NCBI RefSeq assembly: GCF_000820145.1
Contig: NZ_CDBW01000004.1
Span: forward strand, 79,890 to 143,889
DNA from: Aeromonas sobria
Lineage (GTDB): Bacteria; Pseudomonadota; Gammaproteobacteria; Enterobacterales; Aeromonadaceae
DNA length: 64,000 nt
Direction: 5' to 3'
Below the pieces are notes generated by a model that saw nothing but the letters and a program-made list of their open reading frames with translations, did not search any database and was not told where the DNA came from. The position numbers and the translations under genes are program-made. Positions 37,980 to 46,773 of the stretch are shown piece by piece (position 1 is the first letter of the stretch; each line of letters starts with the position of its first letter).

Positions 37980-38480
37980 ATGAATCGCGACATTACCGCC
38001 CAGTTTATCAAGATGCTGACCAACCTCGACCACTGTCTGGCCAAGGCCGCCGCCCATGCCGAGGCGAAGCAGTTCAACGTGGAGAACTTCTTCGGCGAGC
38101 GGCTGATCGTCGATATGCTGCCCTTCAGCAAACAGGTGCTGATCTGCTGCGATTCGGCCCGCTCCGTGGTCGCCACCGCCAGCCACAGCGAGCTGCCGGT
38201 GCTGGGGGATGACCCCAAAACCATGGCGGATCTGCGCGCCCATATCGGCAAGACCATCACCTATCTGCAAAGCAAGCTGGACGCGGACTACAGCCAGTAT
38301 GCCAGCGCCCGCTACGTGCCCCACTGGGCGGGTGGCAAGGGGATGGATGGTCATACCTGCGTCCATGAGTACGGCATTCCCAACTTCTACTTCCACCTCA
38401 CCATGACCTATGCCCTGCTGCGCCAGGCCGGGGTCGATCTCGGCAAGCGCGACTATCTGGGCGGGCTCAACCTGCAATAA
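37980..38480 (+). CDS. DUF1993-family protein
   Basis: This 166-residue cytoplasmic protein begins MNRDITAQFIKMLTNLDHCL, with GGAGAGTGCTC just upstream. It resembles DUF1993 proteins, a helical family related in fold to DinB-type proteins: the N-terminal helix (LDHCLAKAAAHAEAKQF), LPFSKQVLICCDSARS, and the C-terminal segment HEYGIPNFYFHLTMTYALLR are typical. The biochemical function is not known. It is a single-gene unit with a strong terminator downstream. Confidence 0.78.
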   Translation: MNRDITAQFIKMLTNLDHCLAKAAAHAEAKQFNVENFFGERLIVDMLPFSKQVLICCDSARSVVATASHSELPVLGDDPKTMADLRAHIGKTITYLQSKLDADYSQYASARYVPHWAGGKGMDGHTCVHEYGIPNFYFHLTMTYALLRQAGVDLGKRDYLGGLNLQ

Positions 38481-38508
38481 GCGCCGCCCACTCGGGGCGA
38501 ACAGATAG

Positions 38509-38537
38509 CAAAAGCCTGCCACGCGGCAGGCTTTTTT
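38509..38537. terminator. Bidirectional terminator after the DUF1993-type gene
   Basis: AAAGCCTGCC paired with GGCAGGCTTT (loop ACGC) has T runs on both strands. It serves the plus-strand DUF1993-type gene and the minus-strand cupin genes. Confidence 0.88.
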
Positions 38538-38579
38538 ATATCGGGTTGTGCAGAGCTGGTGCGCAGAAGGGCAAGCGCC

Positions 38580-39095
38580 CTAGAAGGGGCCGTTGCTCTC
38601 GCGCAGCTTGTCGGGCAGGCCATCGTGATCACCCAGCTCGCGCTCGGGAACGTCGTCCCAGTGCAGCTTGCCGAGGGTGATATTGCGCTCGGGGTGAACG
38701 GCGTAGTGGATGCGGTTGTCCTCCCGATCGGTATCGCCGATGCAGAGCAGCCGAACAGTCTCTTCGGTGTTGTTGATAAAGGCGTGGGACAGCCCGTCAC
38801 CGGCCTTGAAGCCCACCGAGTCACCCGGTTGCAGCCGATAGAGCACGCCATCGAGCCAGACATCCGGCGTCCCTTCCAGCACGTGAACGAACTCGTCCTC
38901 GGTCTTTTCGGCGTGGGGCCAGCTGGTGCGGTGGCCGGGTTCGACGATCTCGTGATGAATGCCGATGCGGCTAAAGCCGAAGTGCTTGCCGAGGGCGCAG
39001 CCGCGAGAAAGGGGCTCCTGACTGCCGGAGTAGTAGCGCGGCATCTGCTCTTGCAGCTCGCGCCAGTGTTTGATGCTGGGGTGGCGGGTCATCAT
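38580..39095 (-). CDS. Cupin-domain protein, tandem copy 2
   Basis: This 171-residue single-domain cupin has motif 1 in GIHHEIVEPGHRTSWPHAEKTEDEF (shown in part: HHEIVEPGHRTSWPHAE) and motif 2 in LYRLQPGDSVGFKAGDGLSH. The histidines and glutamate that would bind a metal are present. It is about 75 percent identical by eye to the gene immediately upstream, with which it shares start (HPSIKHWRELQE) and end (RESNGPF). The two copies are separated by 24 bp and are probably cotranscribed. The substrate is unknown. Confidence 0.8.
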   Translation of the reverse strand: MMTRHPSIKHWRELQEQMPRYYSGSQEPLSRGCALGKHFGFSRIGIHHEIVEPGHRTSWPHAEKTEDEFVHVLEGTPDVWLDGVLYRLQPGDSVGFKAGDGLSHAFINNTEETVRLLCIGDTDREDNRIHYAVHPERNITLGKLHWDDVPERELGDHDGLPDKLRESNGPF

Positions 39096-39119
39096 GATTC
39101 CTTATGCTGTGAGGGGCGC

Positions 39120-39632
39120 TCAGAACGGGCCGTTGCTATCACGCAGTCGGTCGGGCAGACCATAGTGCTCGCCCATGTCGCGCCGGGGCACATCGCCCCA
39201 ATGACGTTTGCCGATCTGGCGGTTGTACTCGGGGTGCAGGGCATAGTGGATGCGGTTGTCGGCGCGATCCCTATCCCCCACGCAGAGCAGCCGCACCGGT
39301 TCATCCGTGTTGTTGATAAAGGTGTGGGCCAGCCCGTCACCGGCCTTGAAGCCCACCGAATCCCCCGGTTGCAGCCGATAGAGCACGCCATCGAGCCAGA
39401 CATCCGGCGTCCCTTCCAGCACGTGGACGAACTCGTCTTCGGTCTCTTCGGCGTGGGGCCAGCTGGTGCGGTGGCCGGGCGCCACCAGCTCGTGGTGAAT
39501 GCCGATGCGGCTAAAACCGAAGTGCCTGCCCAGCGCGCTGCCGAGGGACATCCGCTCCTCGCTGCCGGGGTAACATCCCGGCTCCGGTTCTTGCAGCTCG
39601 CGCCAGTGTTTGATATTGGGGTGACGATTCAT
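39120..39632 (-). CDS. Cupin-domain protein, tandem copy 1
   Basis: This 170-residue cupin is the upstream member of a tandem pair. It shares HPNIKHWRELQE, LGRHFGFSRIGIHHELVAPG and VLEGTPDVWLDGVLYRLQPG with its neighbour. The copies differ most near the N-terminus (EPEPGCYPGSEERMSLGS against EQMPRYYSGSQEPLSRGC) and near the C-terminus (NRQIGKRHWGDVPRRDMGEH), so they may have different substrates. The metal-binding cupin residues are intact. The upstream spacer also resembles the spacer between the copies, which points to duplication of a whole gene with its leader. Confidence 0.8.
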   Translation of the reverse strand: MNRHPNIKHWRELQEPEPGCYPGSEERMSLGSALGRHFGFSRIGIHHELVAPGHRTSWPHAEETEDEFVHVLEGTPDVWLDGVLYRLQPGDSVGFKAGDGLAHTFINNTDEPVRLLCVGDRDRADNRIHYALHPEYNRQIGKRHWGDVPRRDMGEHYGLPDRLRDSNGPF

Positions 39633-39831
39633 AGTGATTCCTTTTCTATGAGGATGCGGTCACGGGAGGGGTCATCCTAACTGCCAGAATGCGGGGGAGA
39701 AAAGCAGAAATCGGCCGCCGGTTTCCCCGCTGACGGCGAGACGGCGGACTCGGCAGCGGGGCGATTGCCCATTCGGCAAGGGCTGCGCGGCCATGCGACC
39801 GGCAGTTGCGCGGGCAAAAATGCAGACAACA

Positions 39832-39857
39832 AAGAGGGAGCCGCTGGCTCCCTCTCT
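39832..39857 (-). terminator. Terminator of the DUF3313-type lipoprotein gene
   Basis: A 9-bp stem (GAGGGAGCC paired with GGCTCCCTC, 3-nt loop) is followed by CTTTG on the minus strand, 45 bp past the gene end. Confidence 0.65.
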
Positions 39858-39899
39858 CGATCTTGTCGGCACCTGTTTTCGGATGCTTATTTGCCGCTG

Positions 39900-40565
39900 T
39901 TATTTTCCGATATTGTCCGCTAGCTGTTTGGCACGATTGGCCGCCCACTGGTCGATCATCTTCTCCATCTCCTCGGCGGTGATGGGCGAATCCTTGTGGG
40001 TGGTGTCCGGGCTCTCGCGGGCATCCATCACCCGTACCAGCAGCTTGCCGCTCTGGGAGTCGAGCAGCTGGGCCATGCTGCCCACCTTGAGCAGATAGGG
40101 CTCTTTGCCGATCACTTCACGGGTGACGTTGATGGCGATCTTGGCGGGCAGCAGATCCCGCAGTTTGGGGTCGGGACGGGTCAGGTCGAAGTTGGTGACA
40201 GCGGCCTGGATCCGCATGACTTTCGGGCCGGGGGCGGTGGCGATCTTGACGCCGTGCTTGATCAGCTCGCTCTGAAACTTGTCGTGGTAGTAGCGGCCAA
40301 TCTGGTTCTGTTCGTTGGCGGTCAGCAGATACCACTGGCCATTCTCTTGGCGGATAAACTGCAGCGGATCGAGCAGCACCTCATTGTATTGGCGCAGGTC
40401 AACGCCCGGCTCCTTGTAGACGCGCTGGTTAGGGTTGCTCTCGCTCGGCTGGAAGGCGCTGAAGGGAACAGTTTGCAGTGACTGCAAGCTGTAGGAGACC
40501 TGATCTTTTACAGCGCAGCCACCCAGAAGGGCCGCAGCCACGGCAACCATCACGACCTTTTTCAT
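39900..40565 (-). CDS. DUF3313-type lipoprotein
   Basis: This 221-residue lipoprotein has a short type II signal peptide ending in the lipobox LLGGC. The mature part (SESNPNQRVYKEPGVDLRQY, NEVLLDPLQF, then GPKVMRIQAAVTNFDLTRPD) resembles DUF3313 proteins, envelope lipoproteins of unknown function. A helix at the C-terminus (ITAEEMEKMIDQWAANRAKQ) is charged and may contact other envelope components. The upstream 390 bp hold no other gene. The lipoprotein call is firm and the family call moderate. Confidence 0.75.
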   Translation of the reverse strand: MKKVVMVAVAAALLGGCAVKDQVSYSLQSLQTVPFSAFQPSESNPNQRVYKEPGVDLRQYNEVLLDPLQFIRQENGQWYLLTANEQNQIGRYYHDKFQSELIKHGVKIATAPGPKVMRIQAAVTNFDLTRPDPKLRDLLPAKIAINVTREVIGKEPYLLKVGSMAQLLDSQSGKLLVRVMDARESPDTTHKDSPITAEEMEKMIDQWAANRAKQLADNIGK

Positions 40566-40955
40566 ATTTGCTCCTGCATTTTACTGTTTGTTTTTGCTGT
40601 GGATTTCGTACCACATGGCTGGAGAACCCGTGCTGGATGCCGCCAATCTCACAGAGAAATAACCTATTCATCACCTTCCCACAAGGGACAGATCAAGATT
40701 GTTCAGCTCACATCCAAGTTGTCATAATTGCGGCACTTTTGTACAGGGTCGGCCAAGGAGCGAACGGCAATCTGGCGAGGGTTCGGTTGTTTAATCTGGC
40801 TACTTGGGGCTGCGGTTGGCGTTCTGTTTTTTCAAACGATGCGGGCCCGCAGGCGGCGTGAGTTGCACGGGGAAATACTTCAGAACGGGCGATGACCGAT
40901 CATCAGCCATCTTGCGTAAACGGGCCTGCCACCGGACAAGCGGCAGGCTCATTCA
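40566..40955. other. Intergenic region between two minus-strand genes
   Basis: This 390-bp gap has no convincing gene. A GCGGGCCCGC palindrome is at about 40844, and an imperfect terminator for the upstream binding-protein gene (GAGCCTGCC with GGCAGGC) lies at 40924-40949. Confidence 0.4.
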
Positions 40956-42092
40956 TCAGTTATCGAGATCCCAGGGGCACTGCTTGACCAGCCCCTCTTT
41001 GCCGCTGGCGACGATCGCCTGCTGCACCATCCGTTTGTAGCGATTCTTGATATGGGCGGGCAGCGCGGGCACCAGCAGCCGCTCGTCAAACTCCGGCAGC
41101 GGGCGATCCGGCAGCACCGCCTGCTCCTGCGGGCTGAGGGGCGGCCGGGAGGCCATATTGCTGGCCGAAATGGTGGGCGTGCCCACCAACATCTGGCGTT
41201 GCAGCGGCGCGCTCAGCAGAAAATCCACCAGCAAGTAGGCGGCCTTGAGCCGTGCAGGATCATCGCCAACATGGCGGGCGATGGAGATCGCATCGAGGGC
41301 ATAGATGGCCCCCTCCTGCACCATGGCGATCCGCCACTGCTGCTCGTTCTGCTTGTTGCACTCCACCAGCTCCAGCCCCCAGGTGGTGGCAAAGGTCTGC
41401 TGGCGCAGATCCTCACAGCGGTTGGCCTGATTGAACCAAAAGCCGCGACTGGCTTGCAGCCGCTGCGAGAGCTGCTGCTCCACCTCTTGCTGCAAGGTCT
41501 TGTCGGCCAGCATCTCGCCGCTGGCAAACAGGGCGGGCGACTTGCCGAGGGAGAGCAGCACCGAGAACAACAGCGGCTCGAACTGGTCGCAGAACTCGGC
41601 AAACTGGCCCGGCGGCGAGCTGTTGGCGAGCACCTGCCAACTGGTGGGCGCTTGCGGCACCTGCTTGCTGTCGTAAGCGAGGCTGAACATGGCGTAGGAG
41701 AAGGGCACCGAGTAGTTACGCTCCCCCTGCTTGTCATATTCGGTGTTCTTGAGGGCGGGCTTCACCTCGGGGTAGTGCTGCAGGCGACTGAAATCGATGG
41801 GGAGCAGCAGCTTGAACAGCGGCTGGTGATGGGCCTTGTAGAAGTAGCTGGTCGGCAGCACCACATCGGCGCTGCGGGTGCGCAGGGCGCGGTAGACGCT
41901 GTCAAAATCGGTCAGCAGCGGCTCGATCCGGCTGACCGTCGCCTCCACCCCATGGGCTTTAGCGTAGTCGGCAAACTGCTGTTCATAACCCACTGGCAAA
42001 TAGCCCCATTCAAGCAATCTGAGCTGAACCGGAGCCGCCAGCGCCGGGGTCATCCCCAACAACCAGCAAAGAGGCAGTAGACGCATGGCCAA
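40956..42092 (-). CDS. Extracellular solute-binding protein (polyamine/iron-type fold)
   Basis: This 378-residue protein has a signal peptide (LLPLCWLLGMTPALA) and a mature domain starting PVQLRLLEWGYLPVGYEQQF. It looks like a type 2 periplasmic binding protein of the PotD/AfuA kind: ADVVLPTSYFYKAHHQPLFK, NYSVPFSYAMFSLAYDSKQV and EGAIYALDAISIARHVGDDP fit the lobes. No transporter genes lie next to it, so it may be an orphan binding protein or a sensor-type protein. Either the ATG at 42092 or the one at 42086 could start it. The ligand is unknown. Confidence 0.65.
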   Translation of the reverse strand: MAMRLLPLCWLLGMTPALAAPVQLRLLEWGYLPVGYEQQFADYAKAHGVEATVSRIEPLLTDFDSVYRALRTRSADVVLPTSYFYKAHHQPLFKLLLPIDFSRLQHYPEVKPALKNTEYDKQGERNYSVPFSYAMFSLAYDSKQVPQAPTSWQVLANSSPPGQFAEFCDQFEPLLFSVLLSLGKSPALFASGEMLADKTLQQEVEQQLSQRLQASRGFWFNQANRCEDLRQQTFATTWGLELVECNKQNEQQWRIAMVQEGAIYALDAISIARHVGDDPARLKAAYLLVDFLLSAPLQRQMLVGTPTISASNMASRPPLSPQEQAVLPDRPLPEFDERLLVPALPAHIKNRYKRMVQQAIVASGKEGLVKQCPWDLDN

Positions 42093-42143
42093 ACACTCCT
42101 GACAGGTAAACCTTGCTGGAGTATAGGCCCATGCGCCGACTTA

Positions 42144-42779
42144 TCAGGCCACCAGCTCGGCCCCCATGCTCGCCAGAATGGAGAGGCTGACCAGCGCAAA
42201 CAGCACGCCGGTCACCAGATTGAGCGGCCGCTGCACCCGCTGCAGCAGGCGCTGGGCACGATCGGTGGAGAGGCTCCACGCCAGCAGTCCGAACCAGCAG
42301 AGGGAGATGATGAAGAGCTCGCCCACCAGCAGGCTGCGGGTCACCCCATCCACCTCTGGCGTCACCATGGCAGCCAGCAGACCGATAAAGAACACCAGCG
42401 CCTTGGGATTGAGCAGATTAGTGGCGAGACCAGTGCGTACACCCTTGCCCCAGCCGCGCAGCTCGTTGGCGGCGCTGGCCATCACTGTACTGCTCTGCTG
42501 GCGAGCCGCCATCAGGGCGCCCCACCCCAACCAGCCCAGATAGAGGGCGCCGCAGCACTTGATCACCATAAACAGCAGCGGGTGACTGGCGATCAGCATG
42601 CTGATCCCGGTCAGGCTGAGGGTGGCGTGCACCATGATCGCCAGCGAGATGCCCAGCGCCGCGCCAAGGGCGGTCGGTCGGTGCAGGCTGGTGCGCAGGA
42701 TCAGGGCGAAATCGGGGCCGGGGCTGGCCAGTGCAATCAGGTGCATCAGGCCAAGGGTAACGAACAGACTGGTCAGCAT
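42144..42779 (-). CDS. LysE/RhtB-family amino-acid exporter
   Basis: This 211-residue inner-membrane protein has about six hydrophobic helices. The LysE signature is visible: HLIALASPGPDFALILRTSL in the first helix/loop, and the motif region GLATNLLNPKALVFFIGLLA. Such proteins export amino acids or homoserine lactone-type compounds. The start at 42779 (MLTSLFVTLGLMHL) is chosen because the upstream extension overlaps the AraC gene. It lies 40 bp downstream of an AraC-family regulator on the same strand, which probably controls it. Confidence 0.85.
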   Translation of the reverse strand: MLTSLFVTLGLMHLIALASPGPDFALILRTSLHRPTALGAALGISLAIMVHATLSLTGISMLIASHPLLFMVIKCCGALYLGWLGWGALMAARQQSSTVMASAANELRGWGKGVRTGLATNLLNPKALVFFIGLLAAMVTPEVDGVTRSLLVGELFIISLCWFGLLAWSLSTDRAQRLLQRVQRPLNLVTGVLFALVSLSILASMGAELVA

Positions 42780-42819
42780 AACAACGCTCGTTTTAACGAC
42801 GGAGAACCAGCATGGCGGA

Positions 42820-43641
42820 TCAGCGGGGGGCACGGCTTGTAAAAAATTGCATCTGGGCACGAAACTCGGCGGGCGTAAGACCGAATGCCTGGCGAAAGCC
42901 GTGGTGGAAGTGACTCTGATCGAAGAAGCCGACCGCCAGCGCCACCTCGCTCACCGCCATCCCGCTCGCCAGCAGCCGCTTGCCCTGCTCCAGCCGCAGC
43001 CGTTTCAGCCAGGCGTAGGGAGTCATGCCGCTGCGCTTCTTGAACTGGCGTAAAAAAGCGAAGCGATCGAGCCCGAGCAGCCCCGCCAGCTCTTCCAGCG
43101 AGTGGGGCTCGTCGAGGGCGGCCATCAGGTAGTCGCGCAGGAATCGCAGCTGGGGATCCGCCAGCTGGTGCACTTCGGGGGCCAGATGCAGCAGCTCCCC
43201 CAGCAGGGCGAGCAGCTGGCTCTCGATCAGCAGGCCATCGGCCTTGGGATTGTCGAGATAGCCGTGCAGCTGGGCAAAGCCCTGATAGAGGTCGGGGCGG
43301 CTCTGCAATCCCTTATCGAAGAAGGGTTCCGGCTGCTCCGGCAGCCAGAGCGCCAGCTGCTGCGGATCGATGGCGAAGACCCGCACCTCATACCCTTCCG
43401 GCAGCAGGCTGAGGCCATCGTGCACCTCATCCGGATTAACAGTAGAGAGCACCCCGCGCACCAGATGGTGACTGTTACCCTTGTGGATAAACTTCTGGCC
43501 ACCCCGCTGCACCAGCCCGATATGGTAGTCGAGATGGACATGGCGGCCGTAGCTGAACGCCCTGTGGTGGGAGTGCGACAGCTCGACCCCCGACAGGTGC
43601 GGGGATTGCCAGTAGCGGATGAGGGAATCGGTGGTATTCAT
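42820..43641 (-). CDS. AraC-family transcriptional regulator next to the LysE-type exporter
   Basis: This 273-residue regulator has an N-terminal AraC-type sensor domain (RAFSYGRHVHLDYHIGLVQRG region, with a cupin-like barrel) and a C-terminal double helix-turn-helix at about 170-265 (LEELAGLLGLDRFAFLRQFK and MAVSEVALAVGFFDQSHFHH). Regulators of this kind, with LysE partners, are usually activators of amino-acid export. The adjacent LysE gene is its most likely target. The inducer is not known. Confidence 0.85.
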   Translation of the reverse strand: MNTTDSLIRYWQSPHLSGVELSHSHHRAFSYGRHVHLDYHIGLVQRGGQKFIHKGNSHHLVRGVLSTVNPDEVHDGLSLLPEGYEVRVFAIDPQQLALWLPEQPEPFFDKGLQSRPDLYQGFAQLHGYLDNPKADGLLIESQLLALLGELLHLAPEVHQLADPQLRFLRDYLMAALDEPHSLEELAGLLGLDRFAFLRQFKKRSGMTPYAWLKRLRLEQGKRLLASGMAVSEVALAVGFFDQSHFHHGFRQAFGLTPAEFRAQMQFFTSRAPR

Positions 43642-43700
43642 GGCTTATAGATACACCAGCAGCGGGCCTTGGGCTTGTAGATTATTGCACGCCACCCCTC

Positions 43701-44480
43701 TCAACGCCCCCACAGCCGCGGGGTCGACTCCACCAGCGAGGCGAGCGGCACCCGCTCTACCACCTGACGCATGCGCTGCACCAGCTCGGGATTGGCATCC
43801 CCCAGCGACTTGGTCAGCACGATATGCACCTGCAGCGGGGTGACCGGCAGGTAGATGAGGCGGGTCGCCGCAGGGAGTTTGGCGCGAAAATGGTTGGCGG
43901 AAATATCGTTTGAGAAGAGTGCGGCATCAATCCGCCCGCGCAGTAACTTCTGCATGTTGCCATGCTCCCAGCTGAGCTGGGAGAGGGTGTCGATATGGAT
44001 CTGCGGATGCTGCAACAGCGGCGGCACGATCGCCTGACTCGACCAGCCGATGGTGGTGCCGTAGAGATCTTCCTGCCGCTCGACCGAGTGAAGTCGCGAT
44101 GGCACCAGTACCACCAACACCGGCCGCAGCAGCAACAGGTGGGGGTCGATATAGCGAAAGTGGCGAGCCCGCTCCGGGCTGTAACTCAGCAACGGAGTCA
44201 GATCGCACTCGCCGCTCTCGAGGTTGCTGAGCAGCCGCGCCACATTAAGCCCCTGCCACTCGATGGTGCGCCCGATCGCGGGTTCGATGTGGCGGCGAAA
44301 GTAGTCGATCACCGGCCCGGAGACCTTGCCCTGCTGATCGATAGTGACCAGCGGCGCCAGCTGGAAGACGCATCCCCGCAGTGGCGCATTGGCCGCCACG
44401 GCTTGGCTGATGGTCATAAATGGGAGAAGAAGTGCCGATAGCAGTAATAACAAACGCATACCCGAACGAGAGATGCCCAT
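43701..44480 (-). CDS. Periplasmic amino-acid-binding-type protein (SBP_bac_3-like)
   Basis: This 259-residue protein has a signal peptide (LLLLLSALLLPFMTISQAVA) followed by ANAPLRGCVFQLAPLVTIDQ. The mature part looks like a type 2 periplasmic binding protein of the amino-acid class (GPVIDYFRRHIEPAIGRTIE, LLSNLESGECDLTPLLSYSP, and LRGRIDAALFSNDISANHF). It has no adjacent permease, which is common for orphan SBP_bac_3 proteins. The start could be 44480 or the inner ATG at 44459, which would give a shorter signal peptide. The ligand is unknown. Confidence 0.72.
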   Translation of the reverse strand: MGISRSGMRLLLLLSALLLPFMTISQAVAANAPLRGCVFQLAPLVTIDQQGKVSGPVIDYFRRHIEPAIGRTIEWQGLNVARLLSNLESGECDLTPLLSYSPERARHFRYIDPHLLLLRPVLVVLVPSRLHSVERQEDLYGTTIGWSSQAIVPPLLQHPQIHIDTLSQLSWEHGNMQKLLRGRIDAALFSNDISANHFRAKLPAATRLIYLPVTPLQVHIVLTKSLGDANPELVQRMRQVVERVPLASLVESTPRLWGR

Positions 44481-44716
44481 AAGTGTCGACCCGATACCCT
44501 GATAGCCATCAGCATGGCACAAGGCAAAGGGGCGGGCTATCTCCTCCCACCGTTTAGCAGCCTCTTGTGACCCCTATTTCCACTACCACCGATCACCCGT
44601 TTTATTGCGGTAAAAATCAATAAAGCCGCTGCTCTGATGGATTTTTAGGTCTTGAGATATAGTGTTGCCCCATTCATCAAACCGACGGGTGATCGCCCCG
44701 CCGGACAGGTAGATTC

Positions 44717-45256
44717 ATGAGACTGTTTTTGCTGTTGTTGTCGTTGTTCGCCACGACCGTAAGTTCTGATGAAAAGCCGCGCCTACCCTATTACGACTGG
44801 GGTCGCTGCCCGTTTGAAGGTTGCACCTATCAGACGTGGACCACCAAGCAAGAGGTGATCGTCAGAGCCGAACCATCTTCTACTGCCAAGGAGCTGTTCC
44901 GGCTGCCCCGCGGCCAGCAGGTAGAGGGGCTGACCGGTGTCGTCATTACCGAAAAACCGGGGATCGTCGAGATACTCAGGCCAGCCAAACTGGGCTACAG
45001 CAAGGAGGGGGAAGGGCCGCTGTTTGACATGAAGGCAGGGGAAAAACTTTATCTCCTCGGCTGGCTGGGCGAAGGCAATGGCCTGTTCTGGTACAAGGGT
45101 AAAACCTACATCCTCGATTACGACTATGCGCGCAAAGAGGTCAGATACGGCCCGTCACCGCAGAACCAGTGGTGGGTAAAAATTCGGGACCAGCAAGGGC
45201 GTGAGGGTTGGGTTGCCGAAGCCAAAAACTTCGCCCATATGGATCGTTTCGAATAG
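44717..45256 (+). CDS. Secreted SH3-like-domain protein of unknown function
   Basis: This 179-residue protein has a cleavable signal peptide (MRLFLLLLSLFATTVSS). Its mature region contains SH3-like features: YQTWTTKQEVIVRAEPSSTA followed by KELFRLPRGQQVEGL, and at the end the WWVKIRDQQGREGWVAEAKN strand-turn-strand seen in bacterial SH3 domains. Two cysteines (CPFEGC) near the N-terminus may form a disulphide. No enzymatic domain is present. Such proteins often bind cell-wall components, but that is inference. It is a single-gene unit, followed by a very strong hairpin. Confidence 0.72.
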   Translation: MRLFLLLLSLFATTVSSDEKPRLPYYDWGRCPFEGCTYQTWTTKQEVIVRAEPSSTAKELFRLPRGQQVEGLTGVVITEKPGIVEILRPAKLGYSKEGEGPLFDMKAGEKLYLLGWLGEGNGLFWYKGKTYILDYDYARKEVRYGPSPQNQWWVKIRDQQGREGWVAEAKNFAHMDRFE

Positions 45257-45263
45257 TGACTGA

Positions 45264-45295
45264 CAGCCAGCCCCCCAAGATCGGGGGGCTGGCTG
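45264..45295. terminator. Strong 13-bp hairpin between convergent genes, no T run
   Basis: CAGCCAGCCCCCC pairs perfectly with GGGGGGCTGGCTG around AAGATC. Neither strand has a T tract after it. Its position between the stops at 45256 and 45304 suggests a transcription barrier or a transcript-stabilising end. Confidence 0.6.
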
Positions 45296-45303
45296 TGGAT
45301 GAC

Positions 45304-46653
45304 TCACTGCCCGGGTTGCAGCTTCATCTCTTGCAGATACTCCAGCACTTGGGTTTTGTAGTCCGCCTGATAGGAGAACTTGGTGCTGTCGCACGCCGCA
45401 ATCAGGTTCACGGCTGTGCAGAACAGGGTTGCAGCCAGCAGTCCCTTGCCGACCCACTGCGGGTAACGGCGGCTCCAGCGCACCAGCAGCAGCAGGGTCG
45501 GGAACAGGGCGTAGGGGAAAATCAGCATCAGGTGCCAGTAGTTGAAGGTGATGGGCGAAAGCGCCGCACTCACCAGTACCGCTAGCACCGCTGCCAACGC
45601 ATAGAGGCCGAGCCAACTCTCGCCATCCACTTCGACACGATCACTGCGCAGCAGGCGTGACTTGAGATCGCGCCACAGCTGCCAGTTGGCCTTGGCCGCC
45701 AGCAATACCGTTGCCGAGCCTACCCCGTAGATCACCACTCGCCACAGCCAGACCGCCGCCAACTGCAGATATTCGTGGCCCGCCAGCCAGATAAACTGGG
45801 TGTCGTTGACCAGCTTGCTGGCAAACAGCCAGGAGCCGTAACGCAGCCAATAGAGCACCGACTTCAACACCGGATAGACATGCACCAGCCCCCAGCCTAT
45901 ATAGCGCTGACGCGCTTCGGGATCGGCTTGCTGCGTGATCGCAGTGTTACTTATAGCCTCCAACATATACGGGATCAACGAGGCACCGATCAACAGCGCA
46001 GCCACCACCACCCCGCTCCAGCTCACTTTGAGAATGCGGCGCCAGAAGAGGTAGGTAGACATCACCGCCAGCAGCGGCCAGGAGTAGTGCAACTGCATCG
46101 CCATGCCGATGGCCAGCAGGTGAACGATCATGTGCCAGAAGGAGGCCCGCTCGCGCATATGCCAGGCCGACCAACAGTGCATGGCGGAGAAGAGGAACAG
46201 ATATGAGGGGTTGTAGAGCAGGCTCTCGTACTGGAACCAGGGGTTGAGCCAACAGAGCACCAGAAACAGCAGCCGCACCACATTGCTATTCAATACATTG
46301 CCATTCAATACACGGTCATCAAACACCTGGCGGATCACTGCATCAAACAGCAGGAAGCCGACCAACCGCATCGCCAGCAGCAACAGCATGGGGGCATAAG
46401 GTGAATCCCACAGCAGCAGCGGCCCACCAATCAGCCAGGCCGACAAACTGCCCGGCACATTGCCCACCGCACTCGCCGCATTGCCATAACTAAGCCAGAC
46501 CCCCTCATAAGCCCCAAGGTAACCCTTGTAGAGCATCTGGGTCTGGTCGCCGGTGAGGAGTTGGTGATCGGAAAACAACCAGGAGAGCAGCAGCCCGGCA
46601 AATATACAGGCCGCGAATAATGCGTTATGGTATCGCCCACTAAGACCAATCAT
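45304..46653 (-). CDS. Polytopic membrane protein, possible GT-C glycosyltransferase
   Basis: This 449-residue protein has about eleven hydrophobic segments, beginning ALFAACIFAGLLLSWLF. An acidic pair in the first outer loop (TGDQTQMLYKG) sits where GT-C glycosyltransferases such as ArnT keep their catalytic aspartate, and the LPS genes next to it support a role in envelope sugar transfer. No family was assigned with certainty. It contains a short duplication, VLNGNVLNSN, encoded by two tandem 15-bp repeats at 46281-46310. It is divergent from the glycosyltransferase at 46774. Confidence 0.5.
   Translation of the reverse strand: MIGLSGRYHNALFAACIFAGLLLSWLFSDHQLLTGDQTQMLYKGYLGAYEGVWLSYGNAASAVGNVPGSLSAWLIGGPLLLWDSPYAPMLLLLAMRLVGFLLFDAVIRQVFDDRVLNGNVLNSNVVRLLFLVLCWLNPWFQYESLLYNPSYLFLFSAMHCWSAWHMRERASFWHMIVHLLAIGMAMQLHYSWPLLAVMSTYLFWRRILKVSWSGVVVAALLIGASLIPYMLEAISNTAITQQADPEARQRYIGWGLVHVYPVLKSVLYWLRYGSWLFASKLVNDTQFIWLAGHEYLQLAAVWLWRVVIYGVGSATVLLAAKANWQLWRDLKSRLLRSDRVEVDGESWLGLYALAAVLAVLVSAALSPITFNYWHLMLIFPYALFPTLLLLVRWSRRYPQWVGKGLLAATLFCTAVNLIAACDSTKFSYQADYKTQVLEYLQEMKLQPGQ
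46281..46310 (-). repeat. 15-bp tandem repeat in the GT-C-like gene
   Basis: CATTGCTATTCAATA and CATTGCCATTCAATA lie side by side. They add five codons in frame (VLNGN, VLNSN), so the gene stays open. Confidence 0.85.
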
Positions 46654-46773
46654 TGATCCACACCTATTTGAAAAAATTGCTAACGACTTTAACAGTTACC
46701 ACCTGATTTTTCTCGTTTACGATTCACATTTTTAGTATATTTACCAGACAGTTATGAGACCTGCGGAGCAGTT

